Origin: Companilactobacillus mindensis DSM 14500
GTDB taxonomy: Bacteria; Bacillota; Bacilli; Lactobacillales; Lactobacillaceae
Length of the DNA: 57,731 nucleotides
Direction: 5' to 3'
NCBI RefSeq assembly: GCF_001434275.1
Contig: NZ_AZEZ01000032.1
Span: 1-57,731, forward strand
Shown here: piece by piece, positions 1 to 7,997 of the stretch
Layout of the letters: each line of letters begins with the position of its first letter
How positions within the stretch are numbered: position 1 is the stretch's first letter
Translations under genes and position numbers: made by a program
The notes under the pieces: generated by a model
Told to the model about the DNA's origin: nothing
What the model saw: the letters and a program-made list of their open reading frames with translations, nothing else
Databases searched by the model: none

Positions 1-11
1 AAAAAAGGCTC

Positions 12-58
12 CATAACTGTTAGATTTCTTGTCTAACAATTATGAAGCACTTTAATTT
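12..58 (+). promoter_or_regulatory. Promoter with long dyad upstream of ABC exporter leader
   Basis: A dyad with arms CATAA-c-TGTTAGA and TCTAACA-a-TTATG (12-44) surrounds a possible -35 TTGTCT (29-34), followed by an AT-rich -10 candidate near 52-58. The dyad is not followed by a T-run, so it looks like an operator and not a terminator. If the promoter is real, the exporter mRNA has a leader of about 135 nt. The promoter assignment is an inference. Confidence 0.4.
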
Positions 59-113
59 AATCAGTGTACTATTTCTAATAACGTTTTAATTCATTTGCAC
101 TATCGGAGGGTCT

Positions 114-164
114 GTGAATATTCAGGCTGGACAAGATACTAGTCGGTATCTTGTCCTTTTTTAA
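114..164 (+). CDS. Putative 16-aa leader peptide of ABC exporter
   Basis: A GTG codon follows a GGAGGG ribosome site at 105-110 and opens a short frame encoding MNIQAGQDTSRYLVLF, ending at TAA 162-164. The frame runs through the whole terminator hairpin that precedes the exporter gene, so a ribosome translating it would disrupt the hairpin. This layout resembles the BmrB leader of the Bacillus subtilis bmrCD multidrug exporter (known family behaviour; the match here is by architecture only). The ribosome-site spacing is short, so translation is not certain. Confidence 0.45.
   Translation: MNIQAGQDTSRYLVLF
129..162 (+). terminator. Intrinsic terminator / attenuator before ABC exporter
   Basis: Perfect 11-bp stem GGACAAGATAC / GTATCTTGTCC with a 6-nt loop, then six T. 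It sits only 40 nt before the exporter start codon and inside the leader frame at 114-164. It could alternatively end transcription from a gene lying before the window. Confidence 0.8.
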
Positions 165-201
165 CTGCTGGATTAAAACTCGGTCAAAAGGGAGGTATTT
201 T

Positions 202-1923
202 ATGAAAGTATTGATGCCATATATCAAGCGATATCGTAAAGATGCTTATATTGCACTTGTCTCGGTCATCGCTTTAGTATTTGCGACACTTTGGCAGCCA
301 CGATTACTACAAGTAATTATGAATGCCATTTTGAAGGGGAATAAAACCGTTATTTTCCAACAAGGAATCATCTTGATCATTTTGGCGATAATCGGAATCA
401 TCGCTGGGGTGATCAATACTATTTATTCAGCTCGGGTAGCACTTGGGGTAGCTACTGATTTAAGAGCAGATCTGTATGAGAAAGTGCAGACTTTTGCTTA
501 TGCGGACGTTGAAAAATTTTCGGCCTCGAACTTAGTCGTTAGAATGACTAACGATATTAACCAAGTTCAACAGATCGTCATGGCTGGTTTCCAACAGATC
601 AGTCGAATTCCGCTATTCTTCATCGGAGCCTTCACTTTAGCAATGATCACGATGCCACAACAGTGGTGGGTCTTGATTGCGATGATGATAATCGTCTTGG
701 GAGTCAGCTGGTATTCATACAAGAAGATGAGTGATTACTTTGTCCAGACGCAACAGTACATTGAAGATGTCAATACGGTCGCTCGTGAGAACTTGATGGG
801 AATCAGGGTGGTAAAGTCATTTGTTCAAGAGCCGCATGAAATCGATAAATTTTCTAAGGCTTCAGATAAATTGACCAATGTTACAGCTAAAATTGGTTAT
901 AATTTTGCCATTTTAATGCCAGCGTTCTTTTTAACCGCTAATATTGCTGTGGCAGTATCAGTTTATATTGTCGGTCAGAATTTAACTATGCATCCAGCTT
1001 ATTTAGCTGCCATTACCAGTTTTATTTCATATTTAATGCAGATTTTATATTCGGTTATCAATGGTGGTTTTTTAATGATCATGGCTTCAAGAGCTAATGT
1101 TTCACTCGGAAGAATCGGCGAAGTTATGGACACTGATCCAAGCATGACTTACGTTGAAGGCAATACAGATCCAGTTGCCGGAGATATTGAATTTGACCAC
1201 GTCACTTTCACTTATCCAGGTGATGATAAACCAACTTTGAAAGATGTCAGTTTTAAAGTTAACGCTGGTGAAATGATTGGTATCGTCGGTGCCACAGGTT
1301 CTGGTAAAACGACTTTGGCACAACTCATCGCTCGTTTGTATGATCCTGATGAAGGGGTCATCAAAGTTGGCGGAATAGATGTCAAACAACTTTCTGAAGA
1401 ATCATTACGTGAGACAGTTGCCTATGTTTTACAACGTTCAGCGCTCTTCTCAGGTACGATCTCAGCTAACTTGCGCCAAGTAAAAGCTGATGCATCAACG
1501 AGTCAAATGCAGTGGGCAGCCAACATTGCCCAGGCGTCAGAGTTTATCGAACGTTTGCCTTTGACATACGACGCTCCAGTTGAAGAACGTTCTTCTAACT
1601 TCTCAGGTGGACAAAAGCAACGTCTATCGATCACACGTGGAGTAATCGCTGAACCAAAGATTTTGATCTTGGATGATGCGACTTCAGCTCTAGATGCTAA
1701 ATCAGAAAAGTTGGTTCAAGAAGCTTTGGACAAAGATCTGACGACTACAACCACTGTCGTTATTGCTGAAAAAATTTCTTCCATTATTAGAGCTGACCGT
1801 ATCTTGGTCATGAATGATGGTGAAGTTGTCGGAAATGGCAATCACAAGGAATTAGTCGGCAACAATTCGATCTATCAAGAAATTTATCTAACGCAGAAAG
1901 CTCGAGAGGAGGGAATGTCGTGA
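202..1923 (+). CDS. Multidrug ABC exporter half-transporter, degenerate-site subunit (BmrC/LmrC type)
   Basis: A 573-aa membrane ABC exporter half: an N-terminal six-helix transmembrane domain (about residues 15-300) and a C-terminal nucleotide-binding domain with Walker A GATGSGKTT near 363, signature FSGGQKQR and Walker B ILILDDATSALD near 487. The catalytic Glu after Walker B is Asp (residue 492) and the H-loop His is Glu (523). Such replacements mark the non-hydrolysing subunit of heterodimeric exporters like BmrCD or LmrCD. I start at ATG 202 because GGGAGG lies just before it; an upstream TTG frame would run through the terminator. It overlaps the next gene by 4 bp. Its partner is broken, so export function is doubtful. 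Confidence 0.9.
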   Translation: MKVLMPYIKRYRKDAYIALVSVIALVFATLWQPRLLQVIMNAILKGNKTVIFQQGIILIILAIIGIIAGVINTIYSARVALGVATDLRADLYEKVQTFAYADVEKFSASNLVVRMTNDINQVQQIVMAGFQQISRIPLFFIGAFTLAMITMPQQWWVLIAMMIIVLGVSWYSYKKMSDYFVQTQQYIEDVNTVARENLMGIRVVKSFVQEPHEIDKFSKASDKLTNVTAKIGYNFAILMPAFFLTANIAVAVSVYIVGQNLTMHPAYLAAITSFISYLMQILYSVINGGFLMIMASRANVSLGRIGEVMDTDPSMTYVEGNTDPVAGDIEFDHVTFTYPGDDKPTLKDVSFKVNAGEMIGIVGATGSGKTTLAQLIARLYDPDEGVIKVGGIDVKQLSEESLRETVAYVLQRSALFSGTISANLRQVKADASTSQMQWAANIAQASEFIERLPLTYDAPVEERSSNFSGGQKQRLSITRGVIAEPKILILDDATSALDAKSEKLVQEALDKDLTTTTTVVIAEKISSIIRADRILVMNDGEVVGNGNHKELVGNNSIYQEIYLTQKAREEGMS

Positions 1924-3547
1924 GTGATTTAAGAAATGCAAGTAAATATTATTGGCACTATCTAAAGAAATACTGGTTCGGATTTACTATGACAGCTATT
2001 TTGATTGGAATTTCAACCGCCTGTATCGTAATTGCTCCAACATATCTCGGTCGCGCAGTTTCTGAATTGACCACTTATTTGCAGCAATGGAATAGCGCAA
2101 CGACGCATTCTAGTGCTGATCTAGGTAATTTTCATAAAACGCTTTTGATTTACTTAGGATTGTATTTTGGCGATGCCGGAACACTTTTGATTGCCGGTTT
2201 AGTTCTCGCCAGGATCACGGCCTTTTCAACTGGTACGATGCGGGTCGGACTTTTTAGAAAGATGCAACGGATGCAAGTACAGTACTTTGATTCTCACAGT
2301 GATGGAGATATTTTGGCTAGATATACATCTGATTTGGATAATATCTTCAACGCCTTGAATCAAGCTTTGATTGAAATTTTCTTGGCCGTAGCGCAATTTA
2401 TCGGTTTGTTGATCGTAATGTTTACGCAAAATACGACTATGGCTTGGGTCACAATGGCTGCAACGCCAATAGCCTTGATTGTTGCAGCTTTAGTGATGAA
2501 AAAAGCTGGCGTGGCCGTCAATCGTCAACAAGATGATATCGGTCGATTGAACGGTTACATCAATGAACAAGTCACTGCTCAAAAAGTTATCATTACTAAT
2601 GGTTTGCTTTGAACGGAACCCTTTCAACTGGAGCTGCTTTGGCCTTGGTCGTTGTGTTCGTCAACTATGCACAACAATACTATCAACCAATCATGTCCTT
2701 GACTTCGCTTTACGGTATGATTCAATTGGCTATTACCGGTGCTCGGCGGGTTGATGAAGTTAGAAGTCAACCAGATGAGATCCAACCAAAGGACGGCAAA
2801 ACATTACCTGGCATCAAAAAGGAATTGCAGATCGACGATGTTCACTTCAGTTATTTGCCAGGCAAGGAAATTTTGCACGGAGTATCTATCTCAGTCCACA
2901 AGGGTGAGATGGTAGCTTTGGTCGGACCAACTGGATCAGGTAAAACAACGGTTATGAATTTATTGAATCGTTTCTATGACGTTGACAGTGGCAAGATCAC
3001 TATCGACGGGACCGATATTCGTGAGTTCTCCTTGCAGAATTTGCGGAAAAATGTCGGAATCGTTTTGCAAGATCCGCAATTATTCTCAGGTACGATTGCC
3101 GATAACATTCGCTTTGGCGACCCTAATGCCAATATGGATCAAGTTATCGATGCGGCTAAACAGGCTAACATTCATGACTTCATTATGAGTTTGCCTAAGG
3201 GATATGAGACGGAAGTTTCTGACGAACAGAGTGTCTTTTCAGCTGGTCAAAAACAATTGATGTCGATTGCCAGAACGATTTTGACTAATCCACAATTGTT
3301 GATCCTTGATGAAGCAACATCAAACGTTGATACGGTTACCGAAGCTAATATTCAAGCGGCTATGGATCGAGTCATCCAAGGTCGGACAAGTTTCGTAATT
3401 GCTCACCGCTTGAAGACGATTCTGAATGCTGACAAGATTGTAGTTCTAAAAGATGGAAATATTATTGAACAAGGTAATCACGAAGCTCTGCTTAAAGAAA
3501 ATGGCTTCTATGCTGGCTTGTATCGTAATCAAATGGTTACCGATTAG
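1920..3547 (+). pseudogene. Multidrug ABC exporter second subunit, broken by internal deletion and frameshift
   Basis: Two frames make one interrupted exporter half. The first (1920-2612, 230 aa) carries transmembrane helices 1-4 and stops after ...[10 protein letters not shown]. The second (from about 2609 to 3547) resumes at [14 protein letters not shown], the entry to helix 6, then has a full ATPase domain: Walker [10 protein letters not shown], signature FSAGQKQL (Gly to Ala), Walker [13 protein letters not shown] and H-loop AHRLKT. In related exporters about 55-65 residues (intracellular loop 2 and helix 5) separate these two points, so this is an out-of-frame deletion, not a single-base error. 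The canonical catalytic Glu and His fit the active partner of the upstream subunit. The second frame has no ribosome site of its own. Confidence 0.85.
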
Positions 3548-3557
3548 AAATGAGTTT

Positions 3558-3604
3558 AAAAAGGCGTTGAAATTTATTTTTGTTAAATTTCAACGCCTTT
3601 TTTA
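3558..3604. terminator. Bidirectional terminator between convergent genes
   Basis: Perfect 16-bp stem AAAGGCGTTGAAATTT with its complement, flanked by A-run and T-run, serving the ABC exporter and the convergent oxidoreductase gene. Confidence 0.9.
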
Positions 3605-3625
3605 TAATTTCAATGATTGTTTAAA

Positions 3626-4555
3626 TTAATTTTCTTCATGAATAACAATTTTTCCAGTCGTATGGCGACCTTCAATTGACTTATGGGCAGCAACGACACT
3701 TTCAACGCTGAAGGGGAGACTTTGAATCTCTAATTTGATCTTTTTCGAGAGAACCAATTCAGCTAAAGCATCCAGATCTTTACCAGTACCGTGAGTGAAT
3801 TGAAAACTGGCATTTTTCTGTTCTTTGGTTGGTTGAGCTGCAATTGTGATTAGTTTTCCTTCCGGTTTCAGTACCTTTAGTCCAGTATCAATATCGCCAA
3901 CGGTATCAAAGACAGCATCAAAATCATTCAAGACATCAGCTGGAGATTCTTTATGATAATCAATAACTTTGTCAGCACCAAGGCTTTTCAATAATTCACG
4001 ATGATTTTCACTAGCTGTGGTTGCTACATAAGCACCAAAGGCTTTAGCGATTTGAACAGCGAAGAGACCAACGCCTCCCGCACCACCTTGGATCAAGATT
4101 TTTTGACCAGGTTGAAGCTTGAGACTGTGATTCATACCGTAATAGGCTGTGACGCCACCAATTGGTAAAGCTGCAGCTTGGTCAAAAGTTAAGCCATTGG
4201 GTAAATGCGTCAATTCAGTGGTATCGGTAGCGACGTATTCACTGTAAGTACCATTGTTAGCTTCGTGGGCAGTTTTAGCAGAGCCAAAGACTCCGTCGCC
4301 AACTTTAAAGTCAGTGATTTGTGAACCAACTTGGACAACGACACCTGAGAAGTCCCAGCCTAAAACAAGTGGGAAAGACCATTTGTCTGTAAAAGGTGTA
4401 CCTAAAGCACCCATTCTCCCAGCAATATCCATGGGATTGATACTAAAGGCATGGATTTTGACTAAAACTTCATTTTCTTGGGGAACTGGACGATCCATAT
4501 CTATTTCTTTAAATTCATCAGCGGAACCATATTTTGTAATTGCGATTGTTTTCAT
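3626..4555 (-). CDS. NADP-dependent zinc-free alcohol dehydrogenase / quinone oxidoreductase (MDR family)
   Basis: A 309-aa medium-chain dehydrogenase/reductase of the quinone oxidoreductase type. The N-terminal GroES-like domain contains LGWDFSGVVVQVG and the Rossmann domain contains the nucleotide motif GGAGGVGLFAVQIAK near residue 157. Catalytic-zinc ligands are not evident, which fits NADPH-dependent reduction of quinones or reactive carbonyls. The ATG has an AAGAAGG site upstream. It lies directly behind a MerR gene on the same strand, with a MerR-type promoter between them, so it is probably the inducible target of that regulator. The substrate cannot be told from sequence. Confidence 0.9.
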   Translation of the reverse strand: MKTIAITKYGSADEFKEIDMDRPVPQENEVLVKIHAFSINPMDIAGRMGALGTPFTDKWSFPLVLGWDFSGVVVQVGSQITDFKVGDGVFGSAKTAHEANNGTYSEYVATDTTELTHLPNGLTFDQAAALPIGGVTAYYGMNHSLKLQPGQKILIQGGAGGVGLFAVQIAKAFGAYVATTASENHRELLKSLGADKVIDYHKESPADVLNDFDAVFDTVGDIDTGLKVLKPEGKLITIAAQPTKEQKNASFQFTHGTGKDLDALAELVLSKKIKLEIQSLPFSVESVVAAHKSIEGRHTTGKIVIHEEN

Positions 4556-4586
4556 ATTTATAACCTTCTTTTAAGTAAGTAAGGTT

Positions 4587-4617
4587 ATCTTAAACTATGG
4601 TGTTAACACCATAGCAA
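4587..4617 (-). promoter_or_regulatory. MerR-type promoter of the oxidoreductase gene
   Basis: On the minus strand: -35 TTGCTA (4612-4617), a 19-bp spacer, then -10 TAAGAT (4587-4592). The spacer holds most of the perfect palindrome CTATGGTGTTAACACCATAG (4595-4614). A 19-bp spacer with a central dyad is the hallmark of promoters activated by MerR proteins. It begins within a few bases of the merR stop codon. Confidence 0.85.
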
Positions 4618-4619
4618 GC

Positions 4620-4982
4620 TTATTTTTCAAAATAATCGATTTTTTTAGTTAAGAATTGATCAATCGACTTCAGACGGGCGATTTGTTGTCGAACATTTTG
4701 ACGGTACTCGCGTAAGTCGGTAGCTTTTTGTTGGTCAGTCACGTCAAAATTATTCTTACTCAATAAGTTTAAATTCATGCCAAGAGTTTGGAAAATTTGT
4801 ACAAAACGTAACCGTTCCAAGTTTTCCTGAGAATATTGGCGATAATTATTATTGTCCCGCTTGATGTCGCCTAGAATATTGAGATGTTCATAATATCTGA
4901 GAGCATCTTTAGTCATGCCAGTGATGGTGGTTACTTCTTTGGTAGAAAAATAAGTTTGATTTGGTATATCGAATGTTTTCAT
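4620..4982 (-). CDS. MerR family transcriptional regulator
   Basis: A 120-aa regulator. The N-terminal winged helix has the family pattern YFSTKEVTTITGMTKDALRYYEHLNIL, followed by a coiled-coil dimerisation helix (about residues 75-118). There is no Cys-rich metal site, so a small organic or redox effector is more likely than a metal. It follows the MFS gene by 23 bp and is followed by a MerR-type promoter driving the oxidoreductase gene, which is its probable target. The start ATG is preceded by GGATGAG. Confidence 0.9.
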   Translation of the reverse strand: MKTFDIPNQTYFSTKEVTTITGMTKDALRYYEHLNILGDIKRDNNNYRQYSQENLERLRFVQIFQTLGMNLNLLSKNNFDVTDQQKATDLREYRQNVRQQIARLKSIDQFLTKKIDYFEK

Positions 4983-5005
4983 ATTTTTCTCATCCTTTTT
5001 TTGAA

Positions 5006-6220
5006 TTAATCGAATTCGTTCTCGGTTTTTTCTTGTACTGGAGGATTTACAAATCCTTTGCTCTTACGACCATGAATAAATAAATACCATAGTAAACCAA
5101 TAATTATCGTGATGCTCATCAACCAGAATAATCCTCGGTAGCCAGTCATTGGCTCAATTACACCTAAAGCATATGGTCCAACGCCAAGACTAAGGTCAAA
5201 GAGGACAAAATATGTGGCCGTTGCCGGTGAGAGACGCTCGATGGGAACACTTTTAGCCGCAACGGTTTGACAGGTCGATTGAAAGTTACCGAATCCTAAT
5301 CCAATCAAAAAGGCTGAAGTTAAGATCATCCAACCAGAATTGGCCGTGGCGAGTAGAACCATGCCTAACATATTAATAATAGCTGAGGGAACAATCACGG
5401 AATTTTCCCCAAAACGGTCAATGATCCTGCCTGTGAATGGACGGGAGATCAATATAGCAAAAGCATAAATCAAAAAGAAAAATGATGAGTAACTGGTAAG
5501 ATTCAATTCAGTCGTATAAAAACTTAAATAAGCTTGGATAGCAGCGTAACCTAGACCGACAATAAAAATGGTACTGGCAATTGGGAGTGCTTTTGGTTCA
5601 AGAAAATCGCGAATAGTAATTTGGGGATGCTTATCAGTGAAGTGAAAAGTAATATTCTTATTATTAACTAATAGACAAAATAGTAAAGCACAGATTGATA
5701 ACATTGTTTCCATGACAAACATATTGTTGAAACCTAAATGTTGCTCGATTAATAAGCCTACAAATGGTCCAATGGCAGTCGCCAAAATGGTACTCAAACT
5801 AAAGTAACCAATTCCTTCACCCGTTCTGGATTTAGGGAAAAGTAGTACCACAGCGGTATTAGTGACGGTACTGACTAAACCGATGCCGATTCCTTGGATT
5901 AAACGCACGATAATTAAAAAACCAACTGAATTGACGAATTGATATAATAAAGCAGTTGGAATTAATAGAATAGTACCAGCAAGCATTAAACTTTTATTGC
6001 TAAAAATGTGAGTCAGATAGCCACTCGAAAAACGTGATATCAGTATTCCGATAACGGTTATTCCGACAATAAGCCCTGAAGTACTAGTTGAAGTTTGCAA
6101 ATGATTTACTGAGTATAGTCCGATGGTAACCATCAAGCTATAATAGCTAGTCATAACGAATAAGTTGGTTAAAGCCAAGAACCAAAAGTCACGACTGAAG
6201 AGTGATTCATGAGTATTCAA
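5006..6220 (-). CDS. MFS transporter (putative drug/metabolite exporter)
   Basis: A 12-helix major facilitator protein of 404 aa. The loop 2-3 motif is visible as GYLTHIFSNKSLMLAG and a second one as GRIIDRFGENSVIVPS. I choose the TTG at 6220 because GGAGG lies 9 nt upstream; the longer frame from 6253 has no ribosome site. The gene is divergent from a MerR regulator and its promoter (TTGACA, 19-bp spacer, TAAGAT) overlaps the regulator's start codon. It is cotranscribed with the downstream MerR and possibly the oxidoreductase. The transported compound is unknown. Confidence 0.88.
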   Translation of the reverse strand: MNTHESLFSRDFWFLALTNLFVMTSYYSLMVTIGLYSVNHLQTSTSTSGLIVGITVIGILISRFSSGYLTHIFSNKSLMLAGTILLIPTALLYQFVNSVGFLIIVRLIQGIGIGLVSTVTNTAVVLLFPKSRTGEGIGYFSLSTILATAIGPFVGLLIEQHLGFNNMFVMETMLSICALLFCLLVNNKNITFHFTDKHPQITIRDFLEPKALPIASTIFIVGLGYAAIQAYLSFYTTELNLTSYSSFFFLIYAFAILISRPFTGRIIDRFGENSVIVPSAIINMLGMVLLATANSGWMILTSAFLIGLGFGNFQSTCQTVAAKSVPIERLSPATATYFVLFDLSLGVGPYALGVIEPMTGYRGLFWLMSITIIIGLLWYLFIHGRKSKGFVNPPVQEKTENEFD

Positions 6221-6258
6221 GATAAGATTCCTCCATTTTTCTGAAAACAACAAATTCT

Positions 6259-6289
6259 ATCTTACATAATGGAGTTAAGTCCATGTCAA
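6259..6289 (-). promoter_or_regulatory. MerR-type promoter of the MFS gene
   Basis: Minus strand: -35 TTGACA (6284-6289), 19-bp spacer, -10 TAAGAT (6259-6264). An imperfect dyad ATGGA-N6-TCCAT (6269-6284) fills the spacer. The -35 element lies inside the first codons of the divergent merR gene, so regulator binding could affect both genes. Confidence 0.85.
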
Positions 6290-6648
6290 ACAAAAAATTA
6301 TATTCGATCGGTGAATTTTCTAAAATAACTGGTCTAAGTCCAGATACCATCAGATTTTATGAAAAAAAGGGACTGATACATCCACATCGAGGACCTCGAC
6401 AGTTGCGACAATATACGGATGCCCAAGTAGATCATGTGGCTTTATTGTTAAGACTCAAGGCAGCGGGATTTACATTAGATGAAATTCATATTTACACTGA
6501 TTACCGCGGTCAAGGTCCCGAAACGATTCCGACACGATTAAAGTTGATGGGAGAAAAGATTGAGACACTTAATAAAAAGCAAAGTGATATTAAAGCTAGT
6601 ATTAAATATCTACATGAAAAAATGCAATTTTTGCGAGATCAACAGTGA
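6283..6648 (+). CDS. MerR family transcriptional regulator (divergent from MFS)
   Basis: A 121-aa MerR protein: winged helix with YSIGEFSKITGLSPDTIRFYEKKGLI at residues 7-32, then a long dimerisation helix (about 78-118). No metal-binding cysteines are seen. It is divergent from the MFS exporter, whose 19-bp-spacer promoter overlaps this start codon, so activation of MFS and autocontrol are likely. The ATG is preceded by GGAG 8 nt upstream, inside the dyad. Confidence 0.92.
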   Translation: MSNKKLYSIGEFSKITGLSPDTIRFYEKKGLIHPHRGPRQLRQYTDAQVDHVALLLRLKAAGFTLDEIHIYTDYRGQGPETIPTRLKLMGEKIETLNKKQSDIKASIKYLHEKMQFLRDQQ

Positions 6649-6671
6649 TTTAAATAAAATGAATTTACGAG

Positions 6672-6700
6672 TTGACAGTTAGTCTACTTGATGTTAATTT
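6672..6700 (+). promoter_or_regulatory. Promoter of the rsgA-paralogue leader
   Basis: -35 TTGACA (6672-6677), 17-bp spacer, -10 TAATTT (6695-6700). Transcription from here gives a leader of about 220 nt before the GTPase gene. Confidence 0.6.
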
Positions 6701-6733
6701 TGGTTTATATTAAAAATATGAGGTAAATGCTTT

Positions 6734-6751
6734 ATGAAGGTCATTCGTTAA
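6734..6751 (+). CDS. Putative leader peptide 1 (MKVIR)
   Basis: A minimal frame ATG-AAG-GTC-ATT-CGT-TAA with GAGG at 6720-6723, ten bases upstream. It lies in the leader of the RsgA-type gene. Its translation is an inference, but a good ribosome site in front of a five-codon frame is unusual by chance. Confidence 0.35.
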   Translation: MKVIR

Positions 6752-6763
6752 GATTTAGAGAAT

Positions 6764-6808
6764 ATGAAAGAAAAACAGTTAATAAACTGCTTATTTTGTA
6801 TACCCTAA
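6764..6808 (+). CDS. Putative leader peptide 2 (14 aa)
   Basis: The frame encodes MKEKQLINCLFCIP and stops at 6806-6808. Its last codons overlap the 5' arm of a long-range stem (6798-6818) that pairs with 6886-6905. Ribosome position on this frame would therefore decide how the leader folds. The ribosome site is weak (AGAG). Confidence 0.35.
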   Translation: MKEKQLINCLFCIP

Positions 6809-6915
6809 TGCTTTGCGAAGACTGAAAATGGCGTAAGCGTCCTTTTCTAATTTGTGGTGCAGTCGGGTGACTGGACCTTTTTTTGTCGCAAGCATTTGGA
6901 TATACCACTTGCGAA
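6798..6915 (+). promoter_or_regulatory. Attenuator-like leader structure of the rsgA paralogue
   Basis: Three elements are visible. A terminator-like hairpin GGTGCAGTC / GACTGGACC (one mismatch) at 6856-6877 is followed by seven T. An outer long-range stem pairs 6798-6818 with 6886-6905 (about 17 of 20 positions). An alternative perfect 7-bp stem TCGCAAG (6886-6892) / CTTGCGA (6909-6915) would hide the ribosome site GCGAAGGG of the GTPase gene. The last two share 6886-6892 and exclude each other. This is the anatomy of a leader-peptide-sensing switch; the mechanism is inferred. Confidence 0.55.
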
Positions 6916-6929
6916 GGGAATAAATAAAA

Positions 6930-7997
6930 TTGGAAATTAATTTAAGTAAATATGGTTTGACTGAAGAATTTAAAAAAGCAGCAGCACAAGATGCCCAATG
7001 GGAATTAGCTAGAGTAACTGAGCAACACCGCAATCTCTACAAAATAGTAACAAAATCAGGTTTTTATCAAGCACAAGTATCGGGAAAATTGCATCATGAG
7101 AGTGAAACATCAAGTGATTTTCCGGCGGTTGGTGATTGGGTATTGGTTTCTAAAAATACCGATCAAGCCGTAATTCATAAAATATTAATGCGTAAAAGTG
7201 TTTTGAGTCGGGAAAACTCAGGCAGTGATCGAACTGGTCAGATCATCGCCAGCAATATTGACGTAGTTTTCATCTGTATGTCATTGAACGATAATTTCAA
7301 CGTTCATCGGGTAGAAAGATACTTAACGATTGCTTGGGACAGTGGCGCTTTACCAGTGGTAGTTTTGACAAAGTCGGATTTGTGCGATGACTTGGCTGAT
7401 AAGTTAAAAGCTTTGGAAGAGGTCTGTTTTGGAGTTGATATCATTGTCAGTTCGGTCACCGACAAACAAGGTTATGATGAACTGTTATCATTCACAACGC
7501 ACAATCGCACTGTGGCCTTTGTAGGTTCATCCGGTGTAGGAAAATCGACTTTGATCAACTGGTTGATAGGAGCTGATGTTTTGGCAACTAAAGAAATCCG
7601 TTTCGCTGATGACAAAGGTCGACATACGACGACGTCTAGAGAATTATTGACTTTGCCAAATGGCGGAATTGTGATCGATACCCCAGGTATGAGGGAATTA
7701 CAGATTTACCTTGGCGATTTGTCGAAGACCTTTAGCGATATCGAGCAACTAGCTTTGAATTGTAAATTTCGTGACTGTACTCATCAAAAAGAACCAGGTT
7801 GCGCGGTGAAAGCTGCGGTTGAACAGGGAAGACTTTCACAGGATAGATTAAATAGTTATTTTAAATTAAAACGAGAAATGTCATATGATGATATGAATTC
7901 TCGACAGTTGGAAAATGATAAGATCCAACGGATGTTTGGTGGAAAGAAGCAAATGCAGAAAGCCCGCAAACAGATGTTGAAGATTAAACGGCGTTAA
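6930..7997 (+). CDS. rsgA: Ribosome small subunit-dependent GTPase A (RsgA family, long form)
   Basis: A 355-aa circularly permuted GTPase acting in 30S subunit maturation. An N-terminal OB-like domain is followed by G4 TKSD, then G1 GSSGVGKST near residue 199, G3 DTPGM, and a C-terminal zinc motif CKFRDCTHQKEPGC near 277-290. At 355 aa it is longer than the roughly 295-aa form usual in Firmicutes, so it is probably a second, accessory RsgA. Start TTG 6930 has AAGGG upstream. The gene is preceded by an attenuator-like leader with two short frames and is followed by a strong terminator. A basic tail rich in Lys, Gln and Arg ends the protein. Confidence 0.88.
   Translation: MEINLSKYGLTEEFKKAAAQDAQWELARVTEQHRNLYKIVTKSGFYQAQVSGKLHHESETSSDFPAVGDWVLVSKNTDQAVIHKILMRKSVLSRENSGSDRTGQIIASNIDVVFICMSLNDNFNVHRVERYLTIAWDSGALPVVVLTKSDLCDDLADKLKALEEVCFGVDIIVSSVTDKQGYDELLSFTTHNRTVAFVGSSGVGKSTLINWLIGADVLATKEIRFADDKGRHTTTSRELLTLPNGGIVIDTPGMRELQIYLGDLSKTFSDIEQLALNCKFRDCTHQKEPGCAVKAAVEQGRLSQDRLNSYFKLKREMSYDDMNSRQLENDKIQRMFGGKKQMQKARKQMLKIKRR

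Noticed and set aside
151-201. Upstream extension of the first ABC exporter gene from TTG 151
   Set aside because: It would start inside the terminator hairpin and has no ribosome site; ATG 202 has GGGAGG.
2563-2754. 63-aa plus-strand frame across the deletion junction
   Set aside because: It matches neither half of the exporter and is a shadow frame with no ribosome site.
6791-7033. Minus-strand 80-aa frame overlapping the rsgA leader, at first taken for a transposase tail
   Set aside because: No transposase motif; the sequence is better explained by the promoter, short frames and paired stems of the leader.
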